DNA of 64,000 nucleotides. It comes from JAKOUL01 sp035378845 (GTDB taxonomy: Bacteria; Dictyoglomota; Dictyoglomia; Dictyoglomales; Dictyoglomaceae). The position numbers were made by a program, and so were the translations under genes. The notes beneath the pieces were generated by a model that was not told the DNA's origin, searched no databases, and was given only the letters and a program-made list of their open reading frames with translations. The DNA lies in the NCBI GenBank assembly GCA_035378845.1, contig DAOSUP010000005.1, positions 38,842 through 102,841 of the forward strand, in the 5' to 3' direction. Below, in pieces: positions 53,543-63,137 of the stretch (its first letter is position 1; each line of letters starts with the position of its first letter).

Positions 53543-54472
53543 CTAATAGCCTAACTTTTTATCAACTACATTTATCATTTTACTTATATCTGGATATACC
53601 CTCAAATTAGAAACAAATATATCAACCATTCTCTCATCGTAATATGGAGTCATCCCTGCAATATGAGGAGTAATTATCACATTTTCAAGATTCCATAGGG
53701 GACTATCAAAAGGTAAAGGCTCTTCATAAAAGACATCAAGGAGTGCAGCTTGGATCCAGCTCTCTTTTAAAGCTTTAATAAGTGCTTTTTCATCTATAGT
53801 TTTTCCCCTTCCTATATTTACTAAGATGGCGTCTTTCTTCATAATTTTTAACTCTTCCTCCCCAATAAAATCTCTTGTTTCAGGAGCTAAAGGCAAAGCT
53901 AACACTAAAATATCGGATATCCTCAAAACTTCGGAAACTTTTGAATAGGGATAAAGTTCATCAGGAATAACATTTAAATCTGAGTCTTGTATATCCTTTT
54001 TAACTCCTATAACCTTCATTCCAAAACATTTCGCTATTCTTCCAATTTCTTGCCCTATCTTACCATATCCCAATATCCCCATAACTTTTCCAGTAAGCTC
54101 ATCACAAAGATTAATATTGTCTTTTTCCCATCTTTTTTCTAACTTTCCTTTAAAAGCAATATTTATCCTCCTGGTCCAGCATAAAATTAAGCCAAAAACA
54201 TGCTCTGCTATAGGTTTTGGATGTACGCCACTGGCTGTAGTTATTATCACATCAGAATTTATAACTTCAGGATACAAAATATTATCTATACCTGCAGAAG
54301 TAGACTGAATCCACTTTAAATTTTTTGCTTTTAAAAACTCCTCTCTTGATATATACCATCCTAAAAAAATTTCGGCTTCAGTAATATCTTCTGTAATTTC
54401 AATACTCTCCTTAGTACTCAGTATCTTTTTCTTTAAATCATCTCTTAAAGAATATCTGATAAAAAGTTTCAT
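53543..54472 (-). CDS. D-isomer-specific 2-hydroxyacid dehydrogenase
   Basis: NAD-dependent reductase, 309 aa. Rossmann motif GILGYGKIGQEIGRIAK (about 145-161), catalytic arginine in VNIGRGKTID, glutamate in DVFYEEPLP and histidine in ITPHIAGM. The substrate (glycerate, hydroxypyruvate, phosphoglycerate or other) is not decided; lack of an ACT domain argues against a regulated SerA. AAGGAGGT site before ATG. Confidence 0.9.
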   Translation of the reverse strand: MKLFIRYSLRDDLKKKILSTKESIEITEDITEAEIFLGWYISREEFLKAKNLKWIQSTSAGIDNILYPEVINSDVIITTASGVHPKPIAEHVFGLILCWTRRINIAFKGKLEKRWEKDNINLCDELTGKVMGILGYGKIGQEIGRIAKCFGMKVIGVKKDIQDSDLNVIPDELYPYSKVSEVLRISDILVLALPLAPETRDFIGEEELKIMKKDAILVNIGRGKTIDEKALIKALKESWIQAALLDVFYEEPLPFDSPLWNLENVIITPHIAGMTPYYDERMVDIFVSNLRVYPDISKMINVVDKKLGY

Positions 54473-54511
54473 ATGTTTACCTCCTTCCTAAAATGTTACC
54501 ATTTTAACTTT

Positions 54512-54541
54512 TTGAAAAAAAGCATCTTTTTATGATATAAT
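54512..54541 (+). promoter_or_regulatory. cysS promoter, leaderless type
   Basis: TTGAAA (54512-54517), 18-bp spacer, TATAAT (54536-54541) ending 10 nt before ATG 54552; no ribosome site. Confidence 0.7.
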
Positions 54542-54551
54542 CTTATCCACT

Positions 54552-55937
54552 ATGGATCTTTTTCTTTACAATACATTAACAAGGAAGAAAGAAAAATTTG
54601 AACCAATAAATCCACCATATGTGGGAATATATACTTGTGGCCCCACAGTATATAATTATGCCCACATTGGTAATCTTAGAACTTACATATTTGAAGATAT
54701 ATTAAAAAGAGTATTAATATACAATGGCTTTATTGTAAAACATGTGATGAATATTACTGATGTGGGACATCTCACCTCTGATGCCGATGAAGGAGAAGAT
54801 AAGATAGAAAGAGAAGCTCAAAAAGAGAGAAGAAGTGCCTGGGAAATTGCAGAATTCTATACTCAAGCTTTCTTCAGAGACATAGAAAGGCTAAATATCT
54901 TAGAGCCAACTATAATTTGTAAGGCTACAGAACATATTTCTGATTTCATAGAGTTCATAAAAATCTTAGAAGCAAAAGGCTATACTTATAGAATCTCTGA
55001 TGGCATCTATTTTGATACATCTAAGTTTACTGATTATGGGAATTTAGCAGGGCAAGATGTGGAGGATCTTCTTCCTGGCGCAAGAGTAGAATTTAACCCT
55101 GAAAAAAGAAATCCTAATGATTTTGCTCTATGGAAATTCTCTCCTAAGGATGTAAAGAGACAAATGGAATGGGATTCTCCATGGGGGACAGGATTTCCTG
55201 GATGGCATATTGAATGCTCTGTAATGTCCACAAAATATTTAGGACAACCTTTTGATATACACTGTGGAGGAGTAGATCATATTCCTATCCACCATACTAA
55301 TGAGATTGCTCAATCAGAAGCAGCTTATGATAAACCTATGGCAAAATATTGGCTTCACGGAGAGTTTTTAGTAATGGGAGAGAAAAGAATGGCAAAATCA
55401 GAAGGAAATTTTTTAACTCTCTCTGATTTGGAAGAAAAGGGTTATAATCCACTCTCCTATAGATATTTTTGTCTTAATGCCCACTATAGATCTCCACTAA
55501 GATTTACATGGTCTGCCTTAGAAGGTGCCCAGAGAGCCTTAAACAGATTGTATGAAAATATAAAAAGATATCCTAAGAAAGATGTGGACTTCCATAAGGA
55601 ATACGAAGAAAGATTCCATATGGCTATAAATGATAATCTTGATATGCCTAAAGCCCTATCTATTGCATGGGAACTTATAAGAGATAATACCGTCTCTCCA
55701 GAAGTAAAAAGAGCAACGTTACTACAATTTGATAAAGTTTTAGGACTTTCCTTAGATAACCCTCCTGAGATCAAAATAGAAGTCCCAGAAGAAATCTGGG
55801 AACTCATAGAAGAAAGAGAAAAGGCAAGAAAAGAAAAGAATTGGAAGGGTGCAGATAGAATAAGAGAAGAGATACAAAATAGAGGTTATATCATTGAAGA
55901 TACACCTCAAGGACCAAGAATTAAAAAGCAACTATAA
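54552..55937 (+). CDS. cysS: cysteinyl-tRNA synthetase
   Basis: Class I aminoacyl-tRNA synthetase, 461 aa, full length. Zinc-site C in YTCGPTVYNYAHIGNLR, HIGH-like HIGN, WHIECSVM and GGVDHIPIHHTNE for zinc, and KMSKS-like KRMAKSEGN near 277; DALR-type C-terminal domain. Reads CysteinyltRNA charging. Single gene; the tRNA-Ser(CGA) follows. Confidence 0.97.
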   Translation: MDLFLYNTLTRKKEKFEPINPPYVGIYTCGPTVYNYAHIGNLRTYIFEDILKRVLIYNGFIVKHVMNITDVGHLTSDADEGEDKIEREAQKERRSAWEIAEFYTQAFFRDIERLNILEPTIICKATEHISDFIEFIKILEAKGYTYRISDGIYFDTSKFTDYGNLAGQDVEDLLPGARVEFNPEKRNPNDFALWKFSPKDVKRQMEWDSPWGTGFPGWHIECSVMSTKYLGQPFDIHCGGVDHIPIHHTNEIAQSEAAYDKPMAKYWLHGEFLVMGEKRMAKSEGNFLTLSDLEEKGYNPLSYRYFCLNAHYRSPLRFTWSALEGAQRALNRLYENIKRYPKKDVDFHKEYEERFHMAINDNLDMPKALSIAWELIRDNTVSPEVKRATLLQFDKVLGLSLDNPPEIKIEVPEEIWELIEEREKARKEKNWKGADRIREEIQNRGYIIEDTPQGPRIKKQL

Positions 55938-56080
55938 TTCTACGTCCATTTTCTTATCTACCACATTAAATGTTATTTAATCTTTTACATTTCTTCTATA
56001 CTCCCGATTGCTTCATTTTTTAAATAATCCTTATTAGCATCATAAAATTCCGTTTAAAATTTCTATGTTAAAATATCCTT

Positions 56081-56171
56081 GGAGAGGTGGCCGAGTGGAT
56101 GAAGGCGCTCGCCTCGAAAGCGAGTAGGCTGTAAAACAGTCTCGTGGGTTCGAATCCCGCCCTCTCCGCCA
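56081..56171 (+). tRNA. tRNA-Ser (anticodon CGA)
   Basis: Acceptor GGAGAGG pairs with CCTCTCC, discriminator G, encoded CCA (56169-56171). Anticodon loop CTCGAAA gives CGA (UCG codons). A long variable arm around GTAGGCTGTAAAACAGTCT confirms serine. A TAAAAT (56069-56074) ends 6 nt before the mature 5' end. Confidence 0.96.
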
Positions 56172-56275
56172 TCTTTGATTTGAAATGGCTCTAAATTTTT
56201 CCTTTATTAAAACGATTGCTTATAAATAGATATTGTTGTAAAATATTCTAAAAATCAAATAAAGGAGGTCTTAAT

Positions 56276-57382
56276 ATGCCTTTTGTAGATCATCGCTCCC
56301 AAAAAATCAGAAGAAATAAAGAGGAGCTTTTAAAGCATCTTCAAACTTTTAAATTAGATTTGAAAGTTTCTGTAGGAATTTGGTATTTTTCACCTGCAGG
56401 TGGAAGATTCCATGACGCTTATACAGATCCTACAAGTATTCCTGAAAGAATAGAAATAGCAGCGGAGATGGCAAAATTTGGGGTAAAGGGAATAGAAGCT
56501 CATTATCCCAGTGAGGTTAATGAAGAAAATTTACACCTGTATAAAAAATTAGAAAAAGAAGCAGGAATAAGACTTGTTGCAGTACCTCTAAGTTTATTCT
56601 ACGATAGAACCTTTGAATTTGGCTCTCTTTCAAATCCATATGAAAAATATCGTAAAATAGCCTATGAAAGATTAGTCGGTGGATTAAAACTCGTAAAAGA
56701 AGCTAACGCAGATGTATGTATAATTTGGCCGGGAATTGATGGATATACTTATTCCTACGGACATCCATACTACCATATGTGGGACACCTTTGAAGAATTA
56801 GTAGCTCAAGCTATGGATGAGGTACCAGGAGTACAAGTAGCTATAGAGCCAAAACCATATGAACCTGCGCCAAATAATATTTATAGGACTACTGCAGATG
56901 GAATTTTAGCAGTAAAGGATATTGAAGCAAGGCTGAAAAATCCAGAGAATTTAAAAATTTTACAAGAAGGACATGCATTAGCAGGTCTCAACCCTGAGGT
57001 TGGACATGTGAGAATGGGATTTGAAGATTTACCATATGCTTATGCAAGAGTTGCAAGAGAGGGAAGATTATTCCATACTCACTGGAACAGTCAACCCCTT
57101 GGAAACTATGACCAAGATTTAGATATCGGAGTAGTAGATTGGGATGCTACAGAATCACTCCTATATACTTTAAAGATGATAGGATATCAAGGGTATTTTG
57201 GTATAGATATAAACCCAGAAAGAATACCTGTATTAAAAGCCATAGAGATTAATACAAAAGTTCTTAAAATTATGAATGAAAGAATAGAAAGATTACCTCA
57301 TGATAGAATCCTTGAATGCTATTTTGATCCAGAAAACCACAGAGGAGAACTTGAATTAATCTTAGCTGAAAATCACAAGTAA
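56276..57382 (+). CDS. xylose isomerase-like TIM-barrel sugar isomerase
   Basis: Metal-dependent barrel of 368 aa. Xylose isomerase-type ligands are suggested by VAIEPKPYEP, GLNPEVGHVRMG, HTHWNSQP and GIDINPERIP. It differs from classical XylA and is closer to the L-rhamnose/unknown-aldose branch. With xylanase and pentose-type transporter elsewhere in the window a pentose role is plausible. AAAGGAGGTC site before ATG. Confidence 0.8.
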   Translation: MPFVDHRSQKIRRNKEELLKHLQTFKLDLKVSVGIWYFSPAGGRFHDAYTDPTSIPERIEIAAEMAKFGVKGIEAHYPSEVNEENLHLYKKLEKEAGIRLVAVPLSLFYDRTFEFGSLSNPYEKYRKIAYERLVGGLKLVKEANADVCIIWPGIDGYTYSYGHPYYHMWDTFEELVAQAMDEVPGVQVAIEPKPYEPAPNNIYRTTADGILAVKDIEARLKNPENLKILQEGHALAGLNPEVGHVRMGFEDLPYAYARVAREGRLFHTHWNSQPLGNYDQDLDIGVVDWDATESLLYTLKMIGYQGYFGIDINPERIPVLKAIEINTKVLKIMNERIERLPHDRILECYFDPENHRGELELILAENHK

Positions 57383-57417
57383 ATTCTAAAATAAATTCTA
57401 TTTATACATAATTTTAG

Positions 57418-57445
57418 GGGAAGGATTTAAATCCTTCCCTTTTTT
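57418..57445 (+). terminator. intrinsic terminator of the isomerase gene
   Basis: GGGAAGGATTT / AAATCCTTCCC followed by six T (57440-57445). Confidence 0.88.
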
Positions 57446-57459
57446 ATTGTCATTTCCCC

Positions 57460-57507
57460 TTTACTATATATTGAGGTATGTTATAATTATAACCACAATA
57501 TTTAGTG
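57460..57507 (+). promoter_or_regulatory. nrdR-nrdD-nrdG promoter with two NrdR boxes
   Basis: TTTACT (57460-57465), 16-bp spacer, TATAAT (57482-57487). NrdR-box-like cores CTATATATTGAG (57464-57475) and CAATATTTAGTG (57496-57507) match the known CwAtATaTwGtg pattern with one mismatch each and are 32 bp apart, three helical turns, flanking the -10. NrdR should thus repress its own operon. Confidence 0.75.
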
Positions 57508-57519
57508 GGGTGTTTTAAT

Positions 57520-57972
57520 TTGAAGTGTCCTTTTTGTGGATATGAAGAGACTCTTGTGATTGATACAAGAGAGATTGAAGAACAGAAAGTTGTTAGAAGA
57601 AGAAGACAATGTCTCAATTGCAAAGAGAGATTTACAACCTATGAGAGAATTGAAGAAAAACCTATAATGGTAATAAAAAAAGACGGAAGAAGAGAGCCAT
57701 TTGATAGGAATAAACTCCTTGCAGGATTACAAAGAGCTGTAGTGAAAAGAAATATTGAAAGTGAAAAATTAGAGACAATAATTGATGAGATTATAGGGGA
57801 TATTAAAAAACAAGGAGTAGGCGAGATAACCTCAAAAGAAATAGGGGAGAAGGTCCTTGAAAAGCTAAAAAATTTGGATGCAGTAGCATATATAAGATTT
57901 GCTTCTGTATATCAAGAGTTTAGCTCTCTGGAAGAGTTTACAAACTTATTATCTCAAATGAAAAAAGAGTAA
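57520..57972 (+). CDS. nrdR: transcriptional repressor NrdR
   Basis: ATP/dATP-sensing repressor of ribonucleotide reductase genes, 150 aa. Zinc ribbon (MKCPFCGYEETLVIDTR, RRQCLNCKERFTTYER) then ATP-cone (PIMVIKKDGRREPFDRNKL). Start set at TTG 57520, since MKCPFCG is the usual beginning and GGGGTG is 7 nt upstream; the GTG at 57505 lies in a NrdR box. Confidence 0.94.
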   Translation: MKCPFCGYEETLVIDTREIEEQKVVRRRRQCLNCKERFTTYERIEEKPIMVIKKDGRREPFDRNKLLAGLQRAVVKRNIESEKLETIIDEIIGDIKKQGVGEITSKEIGEKVLEKLKNLDAVAYIRFASVYQEFSSLEEFTNLLSQMKKE

Positions 57973-57996
57973 ATTGTTTAGGGGAGGTGTAGAAGT

Positions 57997-59880
57997 ATGA
58001 AAAGCGGCCTAAATGATCTTATAAAAGAATATTTAAATCAAAAGGACTGGAGAGTAAATGAAAATTCTAATATGAGTTACTCTCTCCAAGGCTTAAACTA
58101 TTATCTTTACTCATCTCTTATTGCCAGATACTGGCTTGAAGAGATCTACCCTCCAGAAATTGCAAAGGCACATCAAAACGGAGACTTTCATATCCATGAT
58201 TTAGGCTCTTTATCAGTATACTGTGTGGGCTGGGATCTTGAAAGTTTACTTTTAAAAGGGTTTAGAGGGGTAGAAGGAAAGATAGCAAGTAAACCTGCAA
58301 AACATTTTAGGACAGCCTTAGGACAGATTGTAAATTTCATGTTTACCCTTCAGGGAGAAGCCGCAGGAGCTATAGCGTTCTCTAATTTTGATACTTTTTT
58401 AGCACCCTTTATAGCCTATGATGATCTTACTTATAACGAAGTAAAACAAGCTATACAAGAATTTATATTCAACTTAAATATTCCCACAAGAACAGGATTC
58501 CAAACTCCCTTTACAAATCTAAGCTTTGACCTTGTAGTTCCTAACGACTTAAAGGATAAAAAGGTCATTATCGGTGGGGAAAGAAAAGATGTAACATACT
58601 CTGAATTTCAGAGAGAAATGGACCTTCTCAATGAAGCCTTTGCAGAAGTTATGATTGAAGGAGATGCTAATGGAAGAATATTTACATTCCCAATTCCCAC
58701 TTACAGCATCACAAAAGATTTTCCATGGGAAAAAGCAAATCTCACTAAAATCTGGGAGATGACAGCAAAATATGGGACTCCATATTTCTCTAACTTTGTA
58801 AACTCAGATATGGATCCTTCTGATGTAAGAAGTATGTGCTGCAGATTAAGATTAGATAATTCATTGATAAGGCAAAAAGCTCTTAGTTTTAGTTTAGAAA
58901 CTTCAGGTAAAAATGTGGAGGAACTTAGGCATAGAGGTGGAGGTCTTTTTGGAGCAAACCCACTTACAGGAAGTATAGGTGTAGTTACAATCAACCTATC
59001 CAGATTAGGATATCTTTCTGAAAATGAAGATGAATTCCTTGAAAGACTTTCCCATCTCATGGACCTTGCAAAAGAAAGCCTTGAGATAAAAAGAGGAGTA
59101 ATAGAAGATCTCACTCATAAGGACTTATATCCTTATTCTAAATATTATCTATCTGAAGTATATGAGTTCACAGGACAATACTGGGGAAATCATTTTGCAA
59201 CAATAGGCATTATAGGTATGCATGAGGCATGTATGAATCTTTTAGGAGAGGGCATTGAAACTTCCACAGGAAGAGAATTTGCCATAAAAGTATTAAAGTT
59301 CATGAGAGAGAAACTTTTAGAATATCAGAAAGAAACTAATAATTTGTATAATCTGGAGGCAACACCTGGTGAAGGTACATCTTATAGACTTGCAAGAATA
59401 GATAAATCAAAATTTCCTGACATATATACATCTGGAAAAGATGAGCCATTCTATACTAATTCTACTCAACCACCTGTAGATTATTCAGCAGACCCCTTTG
59501 AAGTATTAGAACACCAAGATGAGCTTCAAAGTTTATATACCGGTGGCACGGTACTTCATATTTTCTTAGGAGAAGCATTAGAGGATATAGCGAATGTAAA
59601 AGAAGCAGTAAAATTAATAACAAGTAATTACAGACTACCTTATTTTACTCTTACTCCTACTTTTAGTATCTGTCCAGAGCATGGATATATTCGTGGAAAC
59701 CATGAGAAATGTCCATCTTGTGGAAAAGAGACAGAGATATATTCAAGGGTTGTAGGATACTATCGCCCCATAAAGAGTTGGAATAAGGGTAAACAGGAAG
59801 AGTTTAAAATGAGAAAACCTTTTGTATTAGCTTTAAAGGAGACGAGAAAAATTGAAAATCTCAGGTTACCTGGGGTTTAG
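57997..59880 (+). CDS. nrdD: anaerobic (class III) ribonucleoside-triphosphate reductase
   Basis: Glycyl-radical enzyme making deoxynucleotides without oxygen, 627 aa. Core motifs: FHIHDLGSLSVYCVGWD, CCRLRLDN and GTSYRLARIDK; zinc site with four cysteines (CPEHG..CPSCG, about 560-582) and glycyl radical in RVVGYYRP (G587). No ATP-cone at the N terminus, unlike many NrdD. Cotranscribed with nrdR and nrdG. Confidence 0.95.
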   Translation: MKSGLNDLIKEYLNQKDWRVNENSNMSYSLQGLNYYLYSSLIARYWLEEIYPPEIAKAHQNGDFHIHDLGSLSVYCVGWDLESLLLKGFRGVEGKIASKPAKHFRTALGQIVNFMFTLQGEAAGAIAFSNFDTFLAPFIAYDDLTYNEVKQAIQEFIFNLNIPTRTGFQTPFTNLSFDLVVPNDLKDKKVIIGGERKDVTYSEFQREMDLLNEAFAEVMIEGDANGRIFTFPIPTYSITKDFPWEKANLTKIWEMTAKYGTPYFSNFVNSDMDPSDVRSMCCRLRLDNSLIRQKALSFSLETSGKNVEELRHRGGGLFGANPLTGSIGVVTINLSRLGYLSENEDEFLERLSHLMDLAKESLEIKRGVIEDLTHKDLYPYSKYYLSEVYEFTGQYWGNHFATIGIIGMHEACMNLLGEGIETSTGREFAIKVLKFMREKLLEYQKETNNLYNLEATPGEGTSYRLARIDKSKFPDIYTSGKDEPFYTNSTQPPVDYSADPFEVLEHQDELQSLYTGGTVLHIFLGEALEDIANVKEAVKLITSNYRLPYFTLTPTFSICPEHGYIRGNHEKCPSCGKETEIYSRVVGYYRPIKSWNKGKQEEFKMRKPFVLALKETRKIENLRLPGV

Positions 59881-60544
59881 CCTTATTGATTATCCAGGAA
59901 AAACAAGCCTTGTGGTCTTTACTCAGGGCTGTAATTTTAGATGTCCTTTTTGCCACAACCCTGAGCTTGTATCCACGAGGAAAAAAGGAACTTATTCCGA
60001 AGAATTTATAATAGAAGAGATTGAAAGAAGAAGAAAATTAATCCAAGGTGTAGTAATAACAGGAGGGGAGCCTACTATACAAGAGGATCTTCCCTCCTTT
60101 CTTTTTAAACTAAAAAGAAAAAGACTGTCTATAAAATTAGATACTAATGGCTCAAATCCAAAAATGCTTATTGAACTGATAAAGGGGAAATTAATAGATT
60201 ACGTGGCATTAGATTTTAAAACTTCTCTTAAAAAATATTTTATTGCTACAGGATTAAGCGAAAAAGATGCCCAGAAACACGTTAAGAATTTATTGGAATC
60301 TCTAAAAATCTTAAAAGAATCATCTACACCTTTTGAAGTAAGAACCACTGTAGTGCCTAAAATTGTAGAAGAAAATGATCTCATAAATATTAGAGAAATT
60401 ATAGGAGATCTTCCATATTTTTTACAAGATTTTAGACCTGAGAAAACATTAAGCTATAAATTGAGAGAAGAAAAACCTTATCCTAAGGAAATATTAGCAA
60501 AATGGAATGAAGAAATAAAAAGCTCTATAAGAGGATACTTTTAA
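59852..60544 (+). CDS. nrdG: NrdG, radical-SAM activase of NrdD
   Basis: Generates the glycyl radical on NrdD. The 230 aa have the radical SAM motif GCNFRCPFCHNPEL (CxxxCxxC, about 27-40) and GGEPTIQED. TTG start (59852) with AAAGGAG 10 nt upstream; overlaps nrdD by 29 bp, giving coupled synthesis. Confidence 0.93.
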   Translation: MKISGYLGFSLIDYPGKTSLVVFTQGCNFRCPFCHNPELVSTRKKGTYSEEFIIEEIERRRKLIQGVVITGGEPTIQEDLPSFLFKLKRKRLSIKLDTNGSNPKMLIELIKGKLIDYVALDFKTSLKKYFIATGLSEKDAQKHVKNLLESLKILKESSTPFEVRTTVVPKIVEENDLINIREIIGDLPYFLQDFRPEKTLSYKLREEKPYPKEILAKWNEEIKSSIRGYF

Positions 60545-60546
60545 AA

Positions 60547-61713
60547 TTATTTTTGATTATTCATACTCCTCATCAATATTAAACCTAAAATTGCAGCAAC
60601 CAATCCCTGGAGAAAATTTAATCTATACCCACCTAAATCTATAAGCAAACCAGAAGTAAAATAGGCAATAACCTGAGATATAGAAATAACTAATGTATTA
60701 ACTCCCACAAAACTTCCTGCCTTATCCTTGGGAATATAACTTAATATGAGACTATAAGGTACCACCGATAAAGATCCAAGACTTACCCCATAAAGAATAG
60801 AAGAAAAAAGAGCATGCTGAATTCTATAAGTTTGAGAATACATAAAACTACTAATGCCTAAAAGTCCCAATGAGAGAGCAGAAATTTTTTCCTTTGAAAA
60901 TCTATCGGCAAGAAAGCCTGCTCCAAAAGTACTTAAAGCAGTTATTATACCATAAATAGCAAGTACTACCATATAATCACTTAAAGAAGCTGACAATGCG
61001 TCTTGAAAAAATAAAAGAAGGAATGAGCTTACAGAAGAAATCCCGTACCATACAAAAAATTGGAGAAGAAATAGCTTAATCCATAATTTATTATGAAAAA
61101 AATTAAGATCTATAGTATTTTTATTTCTTTCTTCTCCTTCATTTTTCTCAGAGATAAATAAAAGGAATATAATGGAAATTAAGAATCCCCATATGATAAG
61201 TTTAAAAGTCAGATTAGAAGCATGAGCAATAACCACAATAAAAATATATACACCCTGAAAAGCTTGAGATATGAAATTTATAATGCCTGTAGCACTCGCA
61301 AGCATACCCTTAGGAAAAAGATCTGGAACAAGAGATTGATATGGAGAAAAACCAGCATAGAAAAATATATAAATGAGAGTAAGAAAAAGATAAAGCTCCT
61401 GTGAAGAATTTATTTTTTCAAATCTATTAAAAAGAATTGCCAAGATAAGGAGAGAAAATATTATTATTATTTTTCTTCCCTTTAAAATCCACTTTAATCT
61501 ATCAGAGATGTATCCAATAACTGGAGGTATAACAATTCCAACAAAGCTTCCCAGCGAAAGTAAAAAACCTATTTCAGTTTTTGAAGTAAGGAACTTACTG
61601 ATTAAAAAAATTAAAGAAAAACTTTTAAAAGCCTGGAAAAAGGAAAATCCTACTCCTCCCAGACTTGTAAAGAACACAAGCTTTAAAAAATTTTTCTTCT
61701 CTGTACTTTCCAC
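60547..61713 (-). CDS. major facilitator superfamily transporter
   Basis: The 388 aa form about 12 membrane helices with the MFS loop GYISDRLKWILKGRK between helices 2 and 3 and a second GAGFLADRFSKEKI. Substrate unknown; sugar or drug exporters have this size. GTG start (61713) has no ribosome site and a TAAAAT lies 9 nt upstream, so it looks leaderless. Confidence 0.85.
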   Translation of the reverse strand: MESTEKKNFLKLVFFTSLGGVGFSFFQAFKSFSLIFLISKFLTSKTEIGFLLSLGSFVGIVIPPVIGYISDRLKWILKGRKIIIIFSLLILAILFNRFEKINSSQELYLFLTLIYIFFYAGFSPYQSLVPDLFPKGMLASATGIINFISQAFQGVYIFIVVIAHASNLTFKLIIWGFLISIIFLLFISEKNEGEERNKNTIDLNFFHNKLWIKLFLLQFFVWYGISSVSSFLLLFFQDALSASLSDYMVVLAIYGIITALSTFGAGFLADRFSKEKISALSLGLLGISSFMYSQTYRIQHALFSSILYGVSLGSLSVVPYSLILSYIPKDKAGSFVGVNTLVISISQVIAYFTSGLLIDLGGYRLNFLQGLVAAILGLILMRSMNNQK

Positions 61714-61722
61714 GATAAAGTA

Positions 61723-61728
61723 ATTTTA
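61723..61728 (-). promoter_or_regulatory. -10 element of the MFS gene, leaderless type
   Basis: Minus-strand TAAAAT ending 9 nt before GTG 61713; TTCCAC 17 bp further upstream is a weak -35. Confidence 0.45.
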
Positions 61729-61757
61729 CCATTATTTCAAAAAGAGTGGAAAATATA

Positions 61758-63107
61758 TTAAGAATTTAGCTCATCTAATACTTGTTTTACATACTCATCT
61801 AATTTACGATCTTTTGAATACTTTTTCCCAATCTCTGTGATATTCTCCACAGCTTCTTTTACAAAATCTCTAAGATCACCTTCATAGTATTTTGCAATAT
61901 TTCTATAAAAATATGGGAAATTTTGTTTCTTTTCAAAGGTAAGATGAGAAAAGAAATGTTTTACTTCTGAAGTACTATTCTTAATAAAATTATCCCATTC
62001 TTTCCTAAATTCATCTTCTAAGCCTTCCTTTTCAAATCTATTCAGCATTCTTTGCCAGAAAATAAAAAATGAGTTCAAAATATCTAATTTAGCATTATCC
62101 CCTAATGATAATATCAACTTCTTATCTAAAAGGGATTTTATTATTTGAAGAGATCTGAGCTCTCCAAAAGGTAAAATCTCTCTTATTTCGGAAAGACTTC
62201 TTTCTCCATCAAAGAACCAGAGAACTATATTCTCTTCAATATTTTCACTATAATTTACTGATACAAAGATTTTATCCATAAAAGGAGAAACTTCCTGACT
62301 AAGAGATAGTATCTTTGCAGTATCTATTATATTATTTACCCCAAGTTTCCCATAATTCTCTAAGAAACTAAAGACTTTCTTAATAATCTCAAAGAATTCT
62401 TCCTGAGATATATCCCTTACAAATGGATAAATATCATACCATACTACCTTTCGCTCCTTTGTTAAAGCCTCAAATAAAGAAACGTAATAGGTAGAAAAAT
62501 CTTTCAAAAATTCTCCCCATTTCTTCCTGAAACTTCTCTCTTCCTCTCTCTCTAAGGTAGAAAGAAAATATCTCCAAAATGTATAAGCCCAAAAAAGATT
62601 CAAATTTTCATCAATTCTTAAAAGTTTTTCTTCATTTTTTAACTTACTGATTATTTTTAAACTGCGAGACTCCCCATAAGGAGAGTTTAAGATAATATCC
62701 TTTGTTTTTCCCAAACCATCAAATAGAGAACCTATCTCTTTTTCTTCATCAGTTAAATTCTTTGTATCTACAAATAGAAATATCAAGTCTTCTAAATACT
62801 CAACAAGATCAATATCTTTAGAAACATCTACTAATATATGTAGAGGGTCTAAATTGAGCTTATTTGATGGAGATTTTTCATCAGGATAAAAAGCAAAATA
62901 TCCATCTCCCCAAAAATTTAATCCAAGAATTGCATCTTCATCTTCGCAGTTTTGAGCTTTGATATGAGTTATCATACCATCTTCAAAGTATATCTCAGTC
63001 TTCTTTGACCCGTTAGTAAGTTCTAATCTTCCTGATCTTCTACCAAAAGAAAGAGTCTCAAAAACTTCCCACAAGGAGAGACTTTTTAGATCTCCACTAA
63101 GACTCAT
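61758..63107 (-). CDS. DUF4388 (PatA N-terminal-like) protein with internal duplication
   Basis: The 449 aa start with a DUF4388 domain (about 1-95, MSLSGDLKSLSLWEVFETLS, GRLELTNGSKKTEIYFEDG), a regulatory domain seen in gliding and cyanobacterial response regulators. After it, two copies of about 75 aa share the plan FDG...PxGExRSLxII...FRKxWxxF (residues about 128-204 and 298-376). No kinase, receiver or HTH is visible. Function unknown, perhaps a scaffold in signalling. GGGGGT site before ATG. Confidence 0.75.
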   Translation of the reverse strand: MSLSGDLKSLSLWEVFETLSFGRRSGRLELTNGSKKTEIYFEDGMITHIKAQNCEDEDAILGLNFWGDGYFAFYPDEKSPSNKLNLDPLHILVDVSKDIDLVEYLEDLIFLFVDTKNLTDEEKEIGSLFDGLGKTKDIILNSPYGESRSLKIISKLKNEEKLLRIDENLNLFWAYTFWRYFLSTLEREEERSFRKKWGEFLKDFSTYYVSLFEALTKERKVVWYDIYPFVRDISQEEFFEIIKKVFSFLENYGKLGVNNIIDTAKILSLSQEVSPFMDKIFVSVNYSENIEENIVLWFFDGERSLSEIREILPFGELRSLQIIKSLLDKKLILSLGDNAKLDILNSFFIFWQRMLNRFEKEGLEDEFRKEWDNFIKNSTSEVKHFFSHLTFEKKQNFPYFYRNIAKYYEGDLRDFVKEAVENITEIGKKYSKDRKLDEYVKQVLDELNS

Positions 63108-63137
63108 TTCTATACCCCCTCTCTCAAAATATTAGTA

